Shown: piece by piece, positions 16,411 through 25,150 of the stretch | How positions within the stretch are numbered: the stretch's first letter is position 1 | How the letters are laid out: each line of letters begins with the position of its first letter | DNA from: Actinomycetota bacterium | GTDB taxonomy: Bacteria > Actinomycetota > Thermoleophilia > Solirubrobacterales > 70-9 | DNA: 53,038 nucleotides | Direction of reading: 5' to 3' | Assembly (NCBI GenBank): GCA_018268675.1 | Contig: JAFDWB010000085.1 | Coordinates: 1 to 53,038 of the forward strand | Program-made: the position numbers and the translations under genes | The notes under the pieces: model-generated | The model's database searches: none | Told to the model about the DNA's origin: nothing | Seen by the model: the letters and a program-made list of their open reading frames with translations, nothing else

Positions 16411-18195
16411 TCAGCTCGGGGTCTTCGAGGCGGTCGAGACCAGGCGGGTCAGCTCGGCGTCGAGCAGGTCGGCGGCGGCGCGTTGGGCGGAGAAGGGGCG
16501 CAGGGTGTGGTCGTTGCCGGGGAGGGAGGCGAAGTGGACGTTGGGCCAGGTGGCGGCGCGCTCGGCGAGGTGGTCACGGGCGATTTCTTCGCCCAGCGGC
16601 TCGTCGTCGGAGAGAGCGAGGAGGACGCGGGTGCCGCGGTCGCGGAGGAGATCGAGGTCGGCTTCGATTTCCTTGCGCAGCGACTCCTCGCCGCGGCCGA
16701 GGAGGCGGGCCACCGAGCGGCGGGTGGCGGCGAGGGCGCTGACCCAAACCGAGCGCAGGAGGCGGCCGATCCGCTCCGGCTCGATCTCGCCGCGCAGGAG
16801 CTTCCGCCACCAGCGGCGTTCGAGCGCCCGCGAGGTCCGGTACGCGTCGCGCCGCTGCGGCAGGTCGGCGACCCAGCGCAAGGCGCCCGCGTTCAGCTGC
16901 AGGACGGCGACGACGCGAGGGTCGGCGACGGCCGAGCGGAACGCCCAGTAGCCGCCCGCGCAGAGGCCGACGAGGACGAAGCGCCGCCCGATCTCCCGCC
17001 GTTCCAGCTCGTCGAGCAGGGCGAGCACCTGGGGCCCGTAGCGGGGCGCGTAGAAGTCGCCCAGCTGCAGCCGCCCCGCAGGCGCCCCGTCCGCCTCGCC
17101 GATCCCCTGCAGGTCGACCCGCAGCGACGGCACCCCGGACGCCGCCCAGCGCCGCGCCGTCTCCGTCCACATCCGGTTCGGCCCCACCGAGCGCACCGCG
17201 CCGGCGTTGAGGAAGACCGCGCAGAGCCCCTCGTCGGACCCCGCCGCGGGCTCGGCGAGGACGCCGATCGTCGCCCCCCAGGACTCCTCCAGCGACAGCG
17301 CGGTCTCGCGCACGCCGCGGCCGTCGACCTCCAGCTCCAGGGATTCCGCGCTCCGTGGCGCCGGGACGCGGGCGACCTGCGCGACCGGCTCGGCCGCCAG
17401 CCACCGCTCGAGCTCCGCCGCCGTGCGCTCCGGGACGACCGCCAGCTCCGGGTGCGAGGTGAAGTCCGCCCAGCCCGACCCGGCGGCCCGCTCGACGGCG
17501 ATGTCGGCGGCGCTCAGCGCCTCGACCAGTTCCGCGCCCGGTTCGATCCCGTCGCGGTCGAGGAGCAGGGCGCGCGCGAGCCCGGTGCCCTCCGGCAGCG
17601 CCGCGCTCATCGCTTTCAGCTCCGCCAGGGTCTCCGGGCCGAGCCCGAACCCGCCCGCCTCGAGCCAGCCGTCCGGCACCCCGGCGTCGAACCCCGCGGC
17701 GGAGGAGTCCCCGCCGAGCCACGGCTGCATCCGCGAGAACGCCTGCGTCTCGCGCACGAAGCGTTTCCCCCGTCCCGGGACCCCCCAGAGCGCCAGCGCC
17801 GCGATCGGCGCCCCGGCCGCGATCGCCGCCAACGCCAGCAGCCCGCCGATGCCGAGCCCGAGCGCCGCGATCCCGCCCCCGGCCCCGTCGGCGTCGGCCA
17901 GCCAGCTCGCCGCCGCCAGCGTCGCCGCCACCCAGCCGGCCGGGATCCGGTCGTCGGTCACCGCGCCGGCGCTGTTGCCGGTCGCCGGGAGGTCGAAGCG
18001 CAGGGTCGGGAAGCCCGCCGCCGCCAGCCGCGCCGCCCAGTCGCGCCGCGCCCGGTAGGAGGCGACGCCGGTCCAGCCCCACGGCGGGCAGATCAGGACC
18101 GGGGGCCTCCCGCGGCCGCCCTGCGCGCCCTCGGCCGGGTGGTAGACGGCGAAGGCGGCGGTGTCGCCGCTGCCGATATAGAAGGGACGTCTCAT
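16411..18195 (-). CDS. Tandem alpha/beta-hydrolase (exopolysaccharide/exosortase-associated type)
   Basis: 594 residues made of two alpha/beta-hydrolase halves. The first (about 1-270) begins MRRPFYIGSGDTAAFAVYHP, with PPVLICPPWGW as the oxyanion region, but its nucleophile elbow reads GLGIGG, with Gly where Ser should be. The second (about 300-590) has the elbow GLCAGG with Cys as candidate nucleophile, an Asp in LALSDDEPL and a His in GNDHTLRP, so only this half looks catalytic. Such hydrolases accompany polysaccharide gene sets in which acyl groups or thioesters are handled. The ATG at 18195 was chosen because upstream codons overlap no known similarity. It is the last gene of a minus-strand operon, 31 bases after the GH2 gene. 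Confidence 0.75.
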   Translation of the reverse strand: MRRPFYIGSGDTAAFAVYHPAEGAQGGRGRPPVLICPPWGWTGVASYRARRDWAARLAAAGFPTLRFDLPATGNSAGAVTDDRIPAGWVAATLAAASWLADADGAGGGIAALGLGIGGLLALAAIAAGAPIAALALWGVPGRGKRFVRETQAFSRMQPWLGGDSSAAGFDAGVPDGWLEAGGFGLGPETLAELKAMSAALPEGTGLARALLLDRDGIEPGAELVEALSAADIAVERAAGSGWADFTSHPELAVVPERTAAELERWLAAEPVAQVARVPAPRSAESLELEVDGRGVRETALSLEESWGATIGVLAEPAAGSDEGLCAVFLNAGAVRSVGPNRMWTETARRWAASGVPSLRVDLQGIGEADGAPAGRLQLGDFYAPRYGPQVLALLDELERREIGRRFVLVGLCAGGYWAFRSAVADPRVVAVLQLNAGALRWVADLPQRRDAYRTSRALERRWWRKLLRGEIEPERIGRLLRSVWVSALAATRRSVARLLGRGEESLRKEIEADLDLLRDRGTRVLLALSDDEPLGEEIARDHLAERAATWPNVHFASLPGNDHTLRPFSAQRAAADLLDAELTRLVSTASKTPS

Positions 18196-18226
18196 CGGGT
18201 CGAGCGCGAATATTCGCGCAGAAGGC

Positions 18227-20827
18227 TCATAAAATGGCGACCGCCATCCTACCCCGCAAGTTGAGCGCCCGGACCGATACCTGGCCGCGCGGCTCGACAC
18301 CCGGCTCCAGCGGCAGGCGCAGGGAGCGCTCGCGCCCCGGCTCGACCACCAGCAGCGGCTCCTCGCCGGCGGACCCCGGGCAGGCGACGCGCAGACCCCA
18401 GACGAGCCGGCGCGAGCGCAGCGTGAGGAGCACCGAGCGGCCGTCCTCCCCCGCCCGCGCCTCGCCCTCGAGGCCGAGGCGCTCGGCCGATTCCGCCGCG
18501 CTCGGCCGCCCGGCCGGGAAGTGCACCGCTTCGCCGCGGGGAGCGCCGCCGCCTCCCGGCGCCTCCAGGACCGCGACGATCGCGTCCTGGGCGGGCGGCC
18601 CGAAGCGGTAGGCCCAGGAGGAGTCGACGAACCTCCCCAGCAGCTCCTCGAGGTCGCGCGAGAGCGCCCCGTGGGCGGGCAGCTCGACCTCCTCCACGGC
18701 CTCGCCCACGTCCTGGGACATGTCGCCGTAGAGGGAGGCCCGGAGGCGGGCGCGCAGCGGCGCCGGGCCGTCGTTGGCGAGGTGGACGGCGATCCCGGCG
18801 AGCCCCTCGTCGGTCATCCACACGGCGGTCGGGGCGAGCGCCGCGCGCAGCCGCAGCAGCGCCCACTTCGGCACCCCGCGCGAGTCGACCAGCCCCCAGC
18901 CGGCGCCGGGCAGCAGGTCCCGCAACCACAGCACCAGGCCGCCGCCGCTCGGCGAGCCGGCCCGCCGCCACTCGCCGAAGACCGCCGCCATCGCCTCACC
19001 GGAGACCGCCCGGGAGAGCTCCAGGTAACGCTCATGGTCGTAGCGGCGCAGCTCGCCCGCGTCGACGCCGAAGAGCTCGGCCAGATAATGGTCGCGGACG
19101 TCGTCGAAGTCCCAACCGGCGCCCGCGTCCCGCGGCACCCCCGCCTTCCAGCGCGGGTGGTGGAGGACGACCTCGCCGGGCGCCGTGGGCAGCACCGCCT
19201 CCACCCCGGCCTCGTCGGGCACGTTGGCGAAGGCGAGGCACTCGCCGGCGAACTTGACCTCGGCCAGGCGGGCGTCGCTCAGCGGCCGCCGGTAACCGCC
19301 CACGCCGTAGTAGTTGGCGATCCCGCGGTCGGGCAGGAACGGCCGGGCGCCGCCGCTCGGCGAGGAGGGGACGTAGATCGCGTCGGCGCCGCTGCGGGCC
19401 AGCGCGCCGGGGAGCAGCTCGCCGAAGAGCTCCCCCCGCCCCAGCGCCGGATCCAGCCCGAGCATCGCCACCTGCTGCTCGACCTCGCTGTTGCCGCAGA
19501 CGACGGCAAGACTCGGGCGCCCGGCGATCACCGCCAGCTGCTCCGCCGCCTCGGCCTCGACGCTCGCCCGGAAGTCCTCGTCGGCGAGCGGATAGTCGAG
19601 GTTGGCGAACATGAAGTCCTGCCAGACGAGGATGCCGAGCTGGTCGCAGAGGTCGTGGAACTCGGTCGACTCGTAGGCCGCGGTGCCGGGGATCCGCACC
19701 ATGTTCATCCCCGCGGCGCGAACCTGCTCCAGCGCCTCGCGCAGCCGCGCGCGGTCGGGCGCCATGCCGACGAAATCGGCCGGGGTCCAGACCGCGCCGC
19801 GGGCGAAGACGCGCACGCCGTTCATGTGGAGGTCGATGCCGTCGGCGAGCACGTCGTGGTCGGCGCCGGGCCCGGCGGCGAGGCGACGGAAGCCGACCGG
19901 CCCCGCCTCGACCTCGACCGATGCCCCGGCCCCCGCGAGGCGCAGTCGCACCGCGTGGAGCGCGGGCTCCCCGTGGGTGTGCGGCCACCAGGGCTCGACG
20001 CCCGGCACCCGGACCTCGCCGCGGAGCTCGACGGCGCCGTCGTCCCCCGGCGTCACCTCCAGCGCCTGCGCGGCGGGCGCCTCCCCGATCGACACCTCCG
20101 CCCCCGAGACCGCGAACCCGCCGAGCCCCCGCACCGTCGCGGCGACCCCGAGCACCCCGTCCTCGCCCTCCAGCCGCGGGCGCAGCTCCAGCCGATCGAT
20201 CGCGACCAGCCGCCGCCGTTCGAGGACCACCGGCCGCCACGGCCCGACCGCGGCGGGCCCCGGAGCGAACCCCGGCGCCCGCCCGAGCAGCATCGTGCGG
20301 AAGAAGCGCAGCCGGCCGTCGACCAGCTTGGTCCGCCAGCGGGCACGCGGCTTGCGGCGCCCGCCGAGCAGCGGCCCGAGCGCCCGGCAGCGGATCGCCA
20401 GCTCGTTGCCGCCCTCCCGCAGCGCCGCCCCGACCTCGACCTCCGCGGCGGCGAACATCGAGTCCCCGGCGTGGATCAGCTCGCCGTCGAGGAAGACCTC
20501 GTGCACGGTGGCGACGCCGCCGAGGCGCAGCACCACCTCCTCGCCGGCCGCGGCCGGCGCCGCCTCGAAGGTCGTGCGAAACCACCAGTCCTCGGCGTCG
20601 AGGTCGCGCTCCGTGCCGTAGTCCCAGTCCCCGAGCGCCCGCAGCGCCCCGGCCGCGGTCCCCGGCACGCTCGCGCCGATCCACTTCAGCGTCTCAGCCT
20701 CCTCGGGCGACGACACCGCGTCGGGCGCGCAGCTCGCCGCCTCCCAGCCCGAGTCGAGCTCGAGCCGCTCGTGCGCGTCTACGCGGATGCGGCCGGCCGG
20801 GGACGGCGGGCGCTCATCGGAGCGCAT
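18227..20827 (-). CDS. GH2 beta-mannosidase-like glycoside hydrolase
   Basis: 866 residues with the GH2 layout: jelly-roll sugar-binding domain (WWFRTTFEAAP, VATVHEVFLDGELI), Ig-like domain, then a TIM barrel with HMNGVRVFARGAVWTP, NMVRIPGTAAYES and the acid/base motif VVCGNSEVEQQ. A candidate nucleophile Glu is in EVKFAGECLAF. No signal peptide, so it is probably cytoplasmic and would act on imported or unfinished oligosaccharides, releasing mannose or another beta-linked sugar. The start overlaps the DUF1839 gene by 14 bases. It shares an operon with the carrier-protein cassette and sits opposite the exported GH26 enzymes, a natural endo/exo pair for beta-mannan-like chains. Confidence 0.85.
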   Translation of the reverse strand: MRSDERPPSPAGRIRVDAHERLELDSGWEAASCAPDAVSSPEEAETLKWIGASVPGTAAGALRALGDWDYGTERDLDAEDWWFRTTFEAAPAAAGEEVVLRLGGVATVHEVFLDGELIHAGDSMFAAAEVEVGAALREGGNELAIRCRALGPLLGGRRKPRARWRTKLVDGRLRFFRTMLLGRAPGFAPGPAAVGPWRPVVLERRRLVAIDRLELRPRLEGEDGVLGVAATVRGLGGFAVSGAEVSIGEAPAAQALEVTPGDDGAVELRGEVRVPGVEPWWPHTHGEPALHAVRLRLAGAGASVEVEAGPVGFRRLAAGPGADHDVLADGIDLHMNGVRVFARGAVWTPADFVGMAPDRARLREALEQVRAAGMNMVRIPGTAAYESTEFHDLCDQLGILVWQDFMFANLDYPLADEDFRASVEAEAAEQLAVIAGRPSLAVVCGNSEVEQQVAMLGLDPALGRGELFGELLPGALARSGADAIYVPSSPSGGARPFLPDRGIANYYGVGGYRRPLSDARLAEVKFAGECLAFANVPDEAGVEAVLPTAPGEVVLHHPRWKAGVPRDAGAGWDFDDVRDHYLAELFGVDAGELRRYDHERYLELSRAVSGEAMAAVFGEWRRAGSPSGGGLVLWLRDLLPGAGWGLVDSRGVPKWALLRLRAALAPTAVWMTDEGLAGIAVHLANDGPAPLRARLRASLYGDMSQDVGEAVEEVELPAHGALSRDLEELLGRFVDSSWAYRFGPPAQDAIVAVLEAPGGGGAPRGEAVHFPAGRPSAAESAERLGLEGEARAGEDGRSVLLTLRSRRLVWGLRVACPGSAGEEPLLVVEPGRERSLRLPLEPGVEPRGQVSVRALNLRGRMAVAIL

Positions 20828-21788
20828 CTTCCAGCTCCGCGAAGGCGCCGCTCCAAGCGCTCGCCAGCGCCTCGACCGCGGGCGCCGGGTCGAACTCGCG
20901 CCGGCGCGCGAGCTTGAAGGAGAGCGTCTTCGACCCGCCGACGACCTCGCGCATCAGCGCCGCCGCCGGGGCGCCCGCGTCGCCGAGCACCCACTCGACG
21001 TGGTCGGCGCCGACCTCGAAGGCCGAGCCGACCATCCGCACGGTGGCGAAGGCGTAGTCGTGGTAGCGCTGCGCGTCGCCTGCCAGGAGGCCCGGCAGGT
21101 CGTCGGCGAGGCCGGCGGCGAAGCGCTCGAACGGGTTCTCGGCCGGGCGCCGCGCCACCTGTTCGGCCAGCATCCGGCGGGCCGCCTCGCGCAGCTCCTC
21201 GCCCTCCAGCCGCGGCCCCGCGTCGAGCCGCAGCAGCTCCGTATAGGGCGGCAGCACGTCGGCCGAGTACTCGCGGCCGAGCCGGAAGATCCCCCGGTAG
21301 TCATCGCCCGCGAGCTCGAAGTACCCGTCGCCGTGGAAGTAGCGCAGGGTCTCGGCCTCGCGGTCGATCCCCTCGGCGATCACCGAGCTCTTCACGTGCG
21401 CCTGGCCGTAGCTGGTCGCCGCCGTGTCGGGGAGGTGGAAGGAGTCGAGCTCGACCACCAGCGTCCGCCCCAGCTCGATCTGCTCGGCGATCTGGTCGGG
21501 CAGCGGCCGATAGGGCTGCATCTCGTGGATGTCGATCCCGTAGAGCGCTTCGACGTCCTCCGGGCGGGGCTTGAAGAACGTCCACTGGTCGCCCTCGTAG
21601 TCGATCGGCAGCGCGCAGCCCATCATCGCCAGAGGCTCGGAACCGATCGCGTGGACGAACTCGATCAGGATGTCCGTGTAGCAGTTGGTTTCCGCGTAGT
21701 CGCGGTCGGGACTGTGCAGGAAGCTCGGCTCGTAGCGCGCCGGATCGAGCCCGAGCAGGCTTCGCGCGCCGTCCCGCGCCACCGCCAT
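20814..21788 (-). CDS. DUF1839 family protein of the amino acid:carrier-protein cassette
   Basis: 324 residues, starting MAVARDGARSLLGLDPARYEPSFLHSP with NCYTDILIEFVHAIGSEP and FFKPRPEDVEALYGIDI. This N-terminal half, followed by ELDSFHLPDTAATSYGQAHVKS, fits the DUF1839 family, which is known mainly as a neighbour of class-II-synthetase-like amino acid:carrier-protein ligases. Its biochemical role is unknown; a transferase or accessory that receives the aminoacyl group is a reasonable guess. The start overlaps the ligase stop by one base (TGATG), so it is translationally coupled. The same frame stays open upstream through the antisense of the ligase and dehydrogenase genes, but that part is not real. 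Confidence 0.82.
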   Translation of the reverse strand: MAVARDGARSLLGLDPARYEPSFLHSPDRDYAETNCYTDILIEFVHAIGSEPLAMMGCALPIDYEGDQWTFFKPRPEDVEALYGIDIHEMQPYRPLPDQIAEQIELGRTLVVELDSFHLPDTAATSYGQAHVKSSVIAEGIDREAETLRYFHGDGYFELAGDDYRGIFRLGREYSADVLPPYTELLRLDAGPRLEGEELREAARRMLAEQVARRPAENPFERFAAGLADDLPGLLAGDAQRYHDYAFATVRMVGSAFEVGADHVEWVLGDAGAPAAALMREVVGGSKTLSFKLARRREFDPAPAVEALASAWSGAFAELEDALR

Positions 21789-22729
21789 CAGATCCCCAGC
21801 TCGGCGAGGACCGCGGCGGGCCAGCCCTCCTGGTCGAGGCCGTGGGTGCGCACCAGCGCCAGCGTGATCCGCTCGAGCCCGAAACCGAGGCAGGCGGTGT
21901 GGGCGGTCGTGTCGCCGCCGTCGTCGGCCGCCATCTCGAGCCCGTAGACGGCGCTGAAGTGGTCCTGGTGGTAGTTGAAGGAGGCGACCGCGGTCGGCTC
22001 CGGTCCGGCGATCTGGACCAGCACCTCGAACTTCAGCTCCTGGGCCCGCTGGGAGCGCGCCAGCAGGCGCCCGGAGCGGCCGAAGAACGGGTCGCTGGCG
22101 ACGTCGGGGACGGCGTCGAGGCCGACCGAGCGCAGCAGCTCCAGCGAGCGGTCGCGCCACCGGTTGCGCCACTCGACCACCGTCTCGGGCTCGCCGATCC
22201 GCACGATCTCGCGCTGGTGGAAGGCCTGCAGGCGGGCCGGGTCGCCGGAGGGCTCGTGGCGGAAGACGTAGGTGCCGCCCGCGTCGACCAGCACCCCGCC
22301 GGGGGCGAGCGGGCCGCGCGCGGCGATCGCCGGGTACACCGGGTAGCAGGCGGCCGGCTTCAGCACCAGGTCGGTCATTTCCTGGAAGTCCGACCAGTCC
22401 TCGTGGGCGGCGGCGCGGTGCTCCTGCTCGGCCGCCTGCTCCTCGTCGCCGTCGAAGGAGAAGACCGTGCAGGCGAGGTGGGGGAAGGACTGGAGGTAGC
22501 CGACGTCCTCCATCTGGCGGCGCGGGAGCAGCGGCGGGAAGACCATGTGCTCGGGCGATTCCTCCTCGCTCGCCGCGGTCACCTTGGCGTCGAAGCCGAG
22601 CCGCACGCGCTCGAACGCCTCGCCGCGCCCGTACACGCCCGGCACCCCGGACTCGATCAGGTAGCCGGCGCCGAGGAGCTCGCGCAGGAACTCCTCCTGG
22701 TCCGGCGTGCCGGGACGGAAGTCGGCCAC
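21788..22729 (-). CDS. Amino acid:[carrier protein] ligase (class II aaRS homolog)
   Basis: 313 residues resembling the catalytic core of atypical seryl-tRNA synthetases without a tRNA-binding arm. Class II motif 2 is seen as YVFRHEP (R157) with FHQREIV, and motif 3 as GFGLERITL (R287). The three zinc ligands expected in these enzymes are in place: C128 (AACYP), E174 (HQRE) and C280 (TACLG). Known relatives activate Gly or Ala with ATP and load it on the phosphopantetheine of a partner carrier protein; that partner is encoded two genes upstream. GTG start with GAGG upstream; 9 bases after the dehydrogenase gene. The identity of the amino acid cannot be read reliably from the sequence. Confidence 0.9.
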   Translation of the reverse strand: MADFRPGTPDQEEFLRELLGAGYLIESGVPGVYGRGEAFERVRLGFDAKVTAASEEESPEHMVFPPLLPRRQMEDVGYLQSFPHLACTVFSFDGDEEQAAEQEHRAAAHEDWSDFQEMTDLVLKPAACYPVYPAIAARGPLAPGGVLVDAGGTYVFRHEPSGDPARLQAFHQREIVRIGEPETVVEWRNRWRDRSLELLRSVGLDAVPDVASDPFFGRSGRLLARSQRAQELKFEVLVQIAGPEPTAVASFNYHQDHFSAVYGLEMAADDGGDTTAHTACLGFGLERITLALVRTHGLDQEGWPAAVLAELGI

Positions 22730-22738
22730 CGCGGCGCC

Positions 22739-23914
22739 TCAGACTTCCTTGGCGATCAGCAGCAGGCTGGCGTCGGTCGCGTGGATGCGCTCGTTGGCGA
22801 CCATCAGGCGCGCCGACATCGAGTCGCGCAGGTGGCGGCCGACGCTGAACGGGGTGTCGTTCTTGTAGCCGACGATCCCGCAGACGCCGAGCGCCTCCTG
22901 GCAGACCGTGGGCGCCTGTTCGGAGGCGGCGATCTTCAGGTTGTTGAAGCGCAGGATCGTCGCCATCTCCGAGAGCCGGGCGCGGTCGTTCGCGTGCAGC
23001 TCGCAGTATTCGCGCAACGCCAGGCCGACCTCGGCGCGCAGCAGCGAGAGCTGGCTCATCAGCTCGGAGAGCCGGATCGCGGCCGGGAGAGGCTCCCCAG
23101 GTTTGCGTTTCGCCGCCGCCTTGACGAAGGCGCGGGCGCGGTCGAAGGCGTCGGTGGCGATCCCCAGCCAGACCTGCGACCAGAGCACGTGGGAGACCGG
23201 CGTCATGGTCTCGGCGGAGATCGTCGAGAACCGCTCCGGCACGATCTGCTCGACCGGGAAGGTGGCCTTGGCGACGAAGCCCGGCGAGCAGGTCCCCCGC
23301 ATCCCGAGCGGGTCCCAGGTGCCCTGCTGGTCCATCTCCATCTGCTCGCGCCGGGTGAGGACGGCGACCTGGTCCCCTGGCTCGGCGTCGGGGGCACGGC
23401 GGACGGTGGTCAGGAAGGCGTCGGCGTGGGGGCCGTAGGAGACGGTGGGCGCCTGCTTCTCGAAGCTCGCGGTGCCCGCGGCGTCGGGCTCGGAGACGGC
23501 GGCGATCGACTTGCCCATGTCGCCGCCGGTGCCGACCTCGGAGGTGATCGAGGCGATCAGCCGCTGCTCGGCGACCACCTCGCGCAGATAGTCGTCGAAC
23601 CAGGAGCCCTCGCCGCGGTGGTTGACCATGCAGGCGACCTGGATCTGGTGCATCGCGAAGACCATGCCGGAGGCGCCGCAGCGGCGCCCCAGCTCGAAGC
23701 AGGCCCCGGCGACGGCGTCCAGCGACGCCCCGGCGCCGCCGAGCTCGACCGGCACCAGGGCCGAGAGGGCGCGCTCCTCGCGCAGCGCCGCCACCGCCTC
23801 GGCGGGGAAGCGAGCCTCCCGGTCGACCTCCTCGGCGACCGGCGCCGCCACCTCGTCGGCGATCCGGCGGGCCGACCCGACCACCGCCGCGTCGACCTCC
23901 GCCGTGATGGTCAT
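22739..23914 (-). CDS. Acyl-CoA dehydrogenase-like flavoprotein of the carrier-protein cassette
   Basis: 391 residues with the acyl-CoA dehydrogenase architecture: helical N-domain (LVPVELGGAGASLDAVAG), a beta-domain region (IASITSEVGTGGDMGKS, TWDPLGMRGTCSPGF) and C-terminal helices (ALGVCGIVGYKNDTPFSVGRHLRDSMSARLM). This form regularly accompanies amino acid:carrier-protein ligases. It may oxidise the aminoacyl group on the carrier, but a non-redox role is equally possible. The catalytic Glu of standard enzymes is not at its usual EGT motif. ATGA overlap with the carrier-protein stop shows coupling. Confidence 0.85.
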   Translation of the reverse strand: MTITAEVDAAVVGSARRIADEVAAPVAEEVDREARFPAEAVAALREERALSALVPVELGGAGASLDAVAGACFELGRRCGASGMVFAMHQIQVACMVNHRGEGSWFDDYLREVVAEQRLIASITSEVGTGGDMGKSIAAVSEPDAAGTASFEKQAPTVSYGPHADAFLTTVRRAPDAEPGDQVAVLTRREQMEMDQQGTWDPLGMRGTCSPGFVAKATFPVEQIVPERFSTISAETMTPVSHVLWSQVWLGIATDAFDRARAFVKAAAKRKPGEPLPAAIRLSELMSQLSLLRAEVGLALREYCELHANDRARLSEMATILRFNNLKIAASEQAPTVCQEALGVCGIVGYKNDTPFSVGRHLRDSMSARLMVANERIHATDASLLLIAKEV

Positions 23915-24153
23915 GCCGGCACCCCGACCTCGGTGAGCGCCGCGGCGATCGAGTCGACGCTCTCAAACACGCTGCGCTTCAGCATCGAATCGAGGAACTC
24001 GATGTCGAAGCTGTCCTCCAAGGCGATCATCACGTTGACGCTGGCGTGGGAGGTCATCCCGGCCTGGTAGAGGTCCGCGTCGTCGGCGAGCGTGTCGACA
24101 TCGACGGCGAGGCGCCCGTGCTCCCTGATGACCTCTCGAATCTGTTCTTTCAT
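23911..24153 (-). CDS. Acyl-carrier-type protein (aminoacyl carrier protein)
   Basis: 80 residues, four-helix carrier-protein size. The attachment Ser is S35 in DLYQAGMTSHASVNVM, the form typical of carrier proteins served by aaRS-like ligases rather than the DSL of fatty-acid ACP. The ATG at 24153 is set by AAGGA six bases upstream (in AAAAGGAACGAG). First gene of the minus-strand operon, divergent from the methyltransferase across 67 bases. It needs phosphopantetheinylation; an AcpS gene lies 1 kb away. It is expected to carry an activated amino acid as a thioester. Confidence 0.9.
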   Translation of the reverse strand: MKEQIREVIREHGRLAVDVDTLADDADLYQAGMTSHASVNVMIALEDSFDIEFLDSMLKRSVFESVDSIAAALTEVGVPA

Positions 24154-24220
24154 CTCGTTCCTTTTCGCCGGCGGACGGTCAAACCTTAAGCGATGCCAGG
24201 ATCGGTTCGTAGGAACCTCC

Positions 24221-25042
24221 ATGCCTGGACTGGACGTGGGGGCGCGCTTGGATCAGACTCCTTTCGTGGAGTCGAACCAGCAGGTCTTCGACGATGTCGC
24301 GGCCTCCTTCACGGAGATGTCGCTGATGCCCGCCGAGCGCTCGGTGCTGCGGCGCCTGGCCCCGCACATCGCCGATCTCGACATGCTCGACCTCGGCATC
24401 GGCACCGGGCGCACCACCTGGACCTACGCGCCCCTGGTCCACCGCTACGTCGGCATCGACTACTCGCCGAAGATGCTCGCCGCGGCACGGCGGCGGCTCG
24501 GGCACGAGCCGGGCATCGAGCTGCAGCTCGGCGATGCCCGCGACCTGTCCGCGATCGAGGGCGATTTCGACTTCATCCTCTTCAGCTTCAACGCGATCGA
24601 CGCGGTCCCGCCCGACGGCCGCCTCCAGATCCTCGACGAGGTGCGCTCGAAGCTGCGGCCCGGAGGCCTCTTCCAGTTCTCGGCCCACTCGCTGGGGACG
24701 CTGCCGTTCGACACCCACCGCCCGTACTCGGCGCGCCTCGCCGACGTGCCCGGGTACCGCCTCTACGCGACGGTGGCGGGGGTCCGCTACGCGCGCCGCA
24801 TCCGCCGGATCAACCGCGGCCTCGACCTCTCGGCCGCCCGCCGCCGCGGCTGGGACGTGATTCCCTCGATGGCCCACAACTTCCGCATCCGCGACTACTA
24901 CGTCGATCCCGAGTTCCAGGTCCGCCAGCTCCGCGAGCACCGCCTCGAGGTCACCGCGGTCTTCGACACCGAGGGCCGCGAGGTGACGCTCCCCCACCCC
25001 AGCCGCGACCCCTGGCTCGACTACCTCTGCACGCCGATCTAG
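24221..25042 (+). CDS. SAM-dependent methyltransferase (class I)
   Basis: 273 residues. SAM-binding motif I is LDLGIGTGRTT, with the acidic residue of motif II in YVGIDYSPKML and motif III-like LQLGDARDLS. The C-terminal part (NFRIRDYYVDPEFQVRQLRE) is typical of small-molecule or lipid methyltransferases. The ATG is supported by AGGA (24211-24214) with a six-base spacer. Divergently transcribed from the aminoacyl carrier operon, so it may belong to the same pathway, for instance methylating the product; the substrate is unknown. Confidence 0.85.
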   Translation: MPGLDVGARLDQTPFVESNQQVFDDVAASFTEMSLMPAERSVLRRLAPHIADLDMLDLGIGTGRTTWTYAPLVHRYVGIDYSPKMLAAARRRLGHEPGIELQLGDARDLSAIEGDFDFILFSFNAIDAVPPDGRLQILDEVRSKLRPGGLFQFSAHSLGTLPFDTHRPYSARLADVPGYRLYATVAGVRYARRIRRINRGLDLSAARRRGWDVIPSMAHNFRIRDYYVDPEFQVRQLREHRLEVTAVFDTEGREVTLPHPSRDPWLDYLCTPI

Positions 25043-25150
25043 CGGCGGGGAGTCCACGAGGCGAAGCCGGCTGTGACGATCAGGGCACAGGTCCCCCGCG
25101 CCGGCGCGGACCAAGGCGCCGGCCGACCCACCCTCGAAGAACCAGCCGCC

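Noticed and set aside
21789-23966. Open frame that would extend the DUF1839 protein to 1050 residues
   Set aside because: The extra part overlaps the aaCP ligase and dehydrogenase genes in another frame, is Arg/Gly-rich as expected of shadow frames in high-GC DNA, and has no recognisable domain.
25043-25150. Possible small gene in the gap between methyltransferase and acpS
   Set aside because: Only GC-rich self-complementary sequence (GCGCCGGC-type) without a start plus ribosome-binding site; most likely a terminator region for the convergent genes, but no single clear stem.
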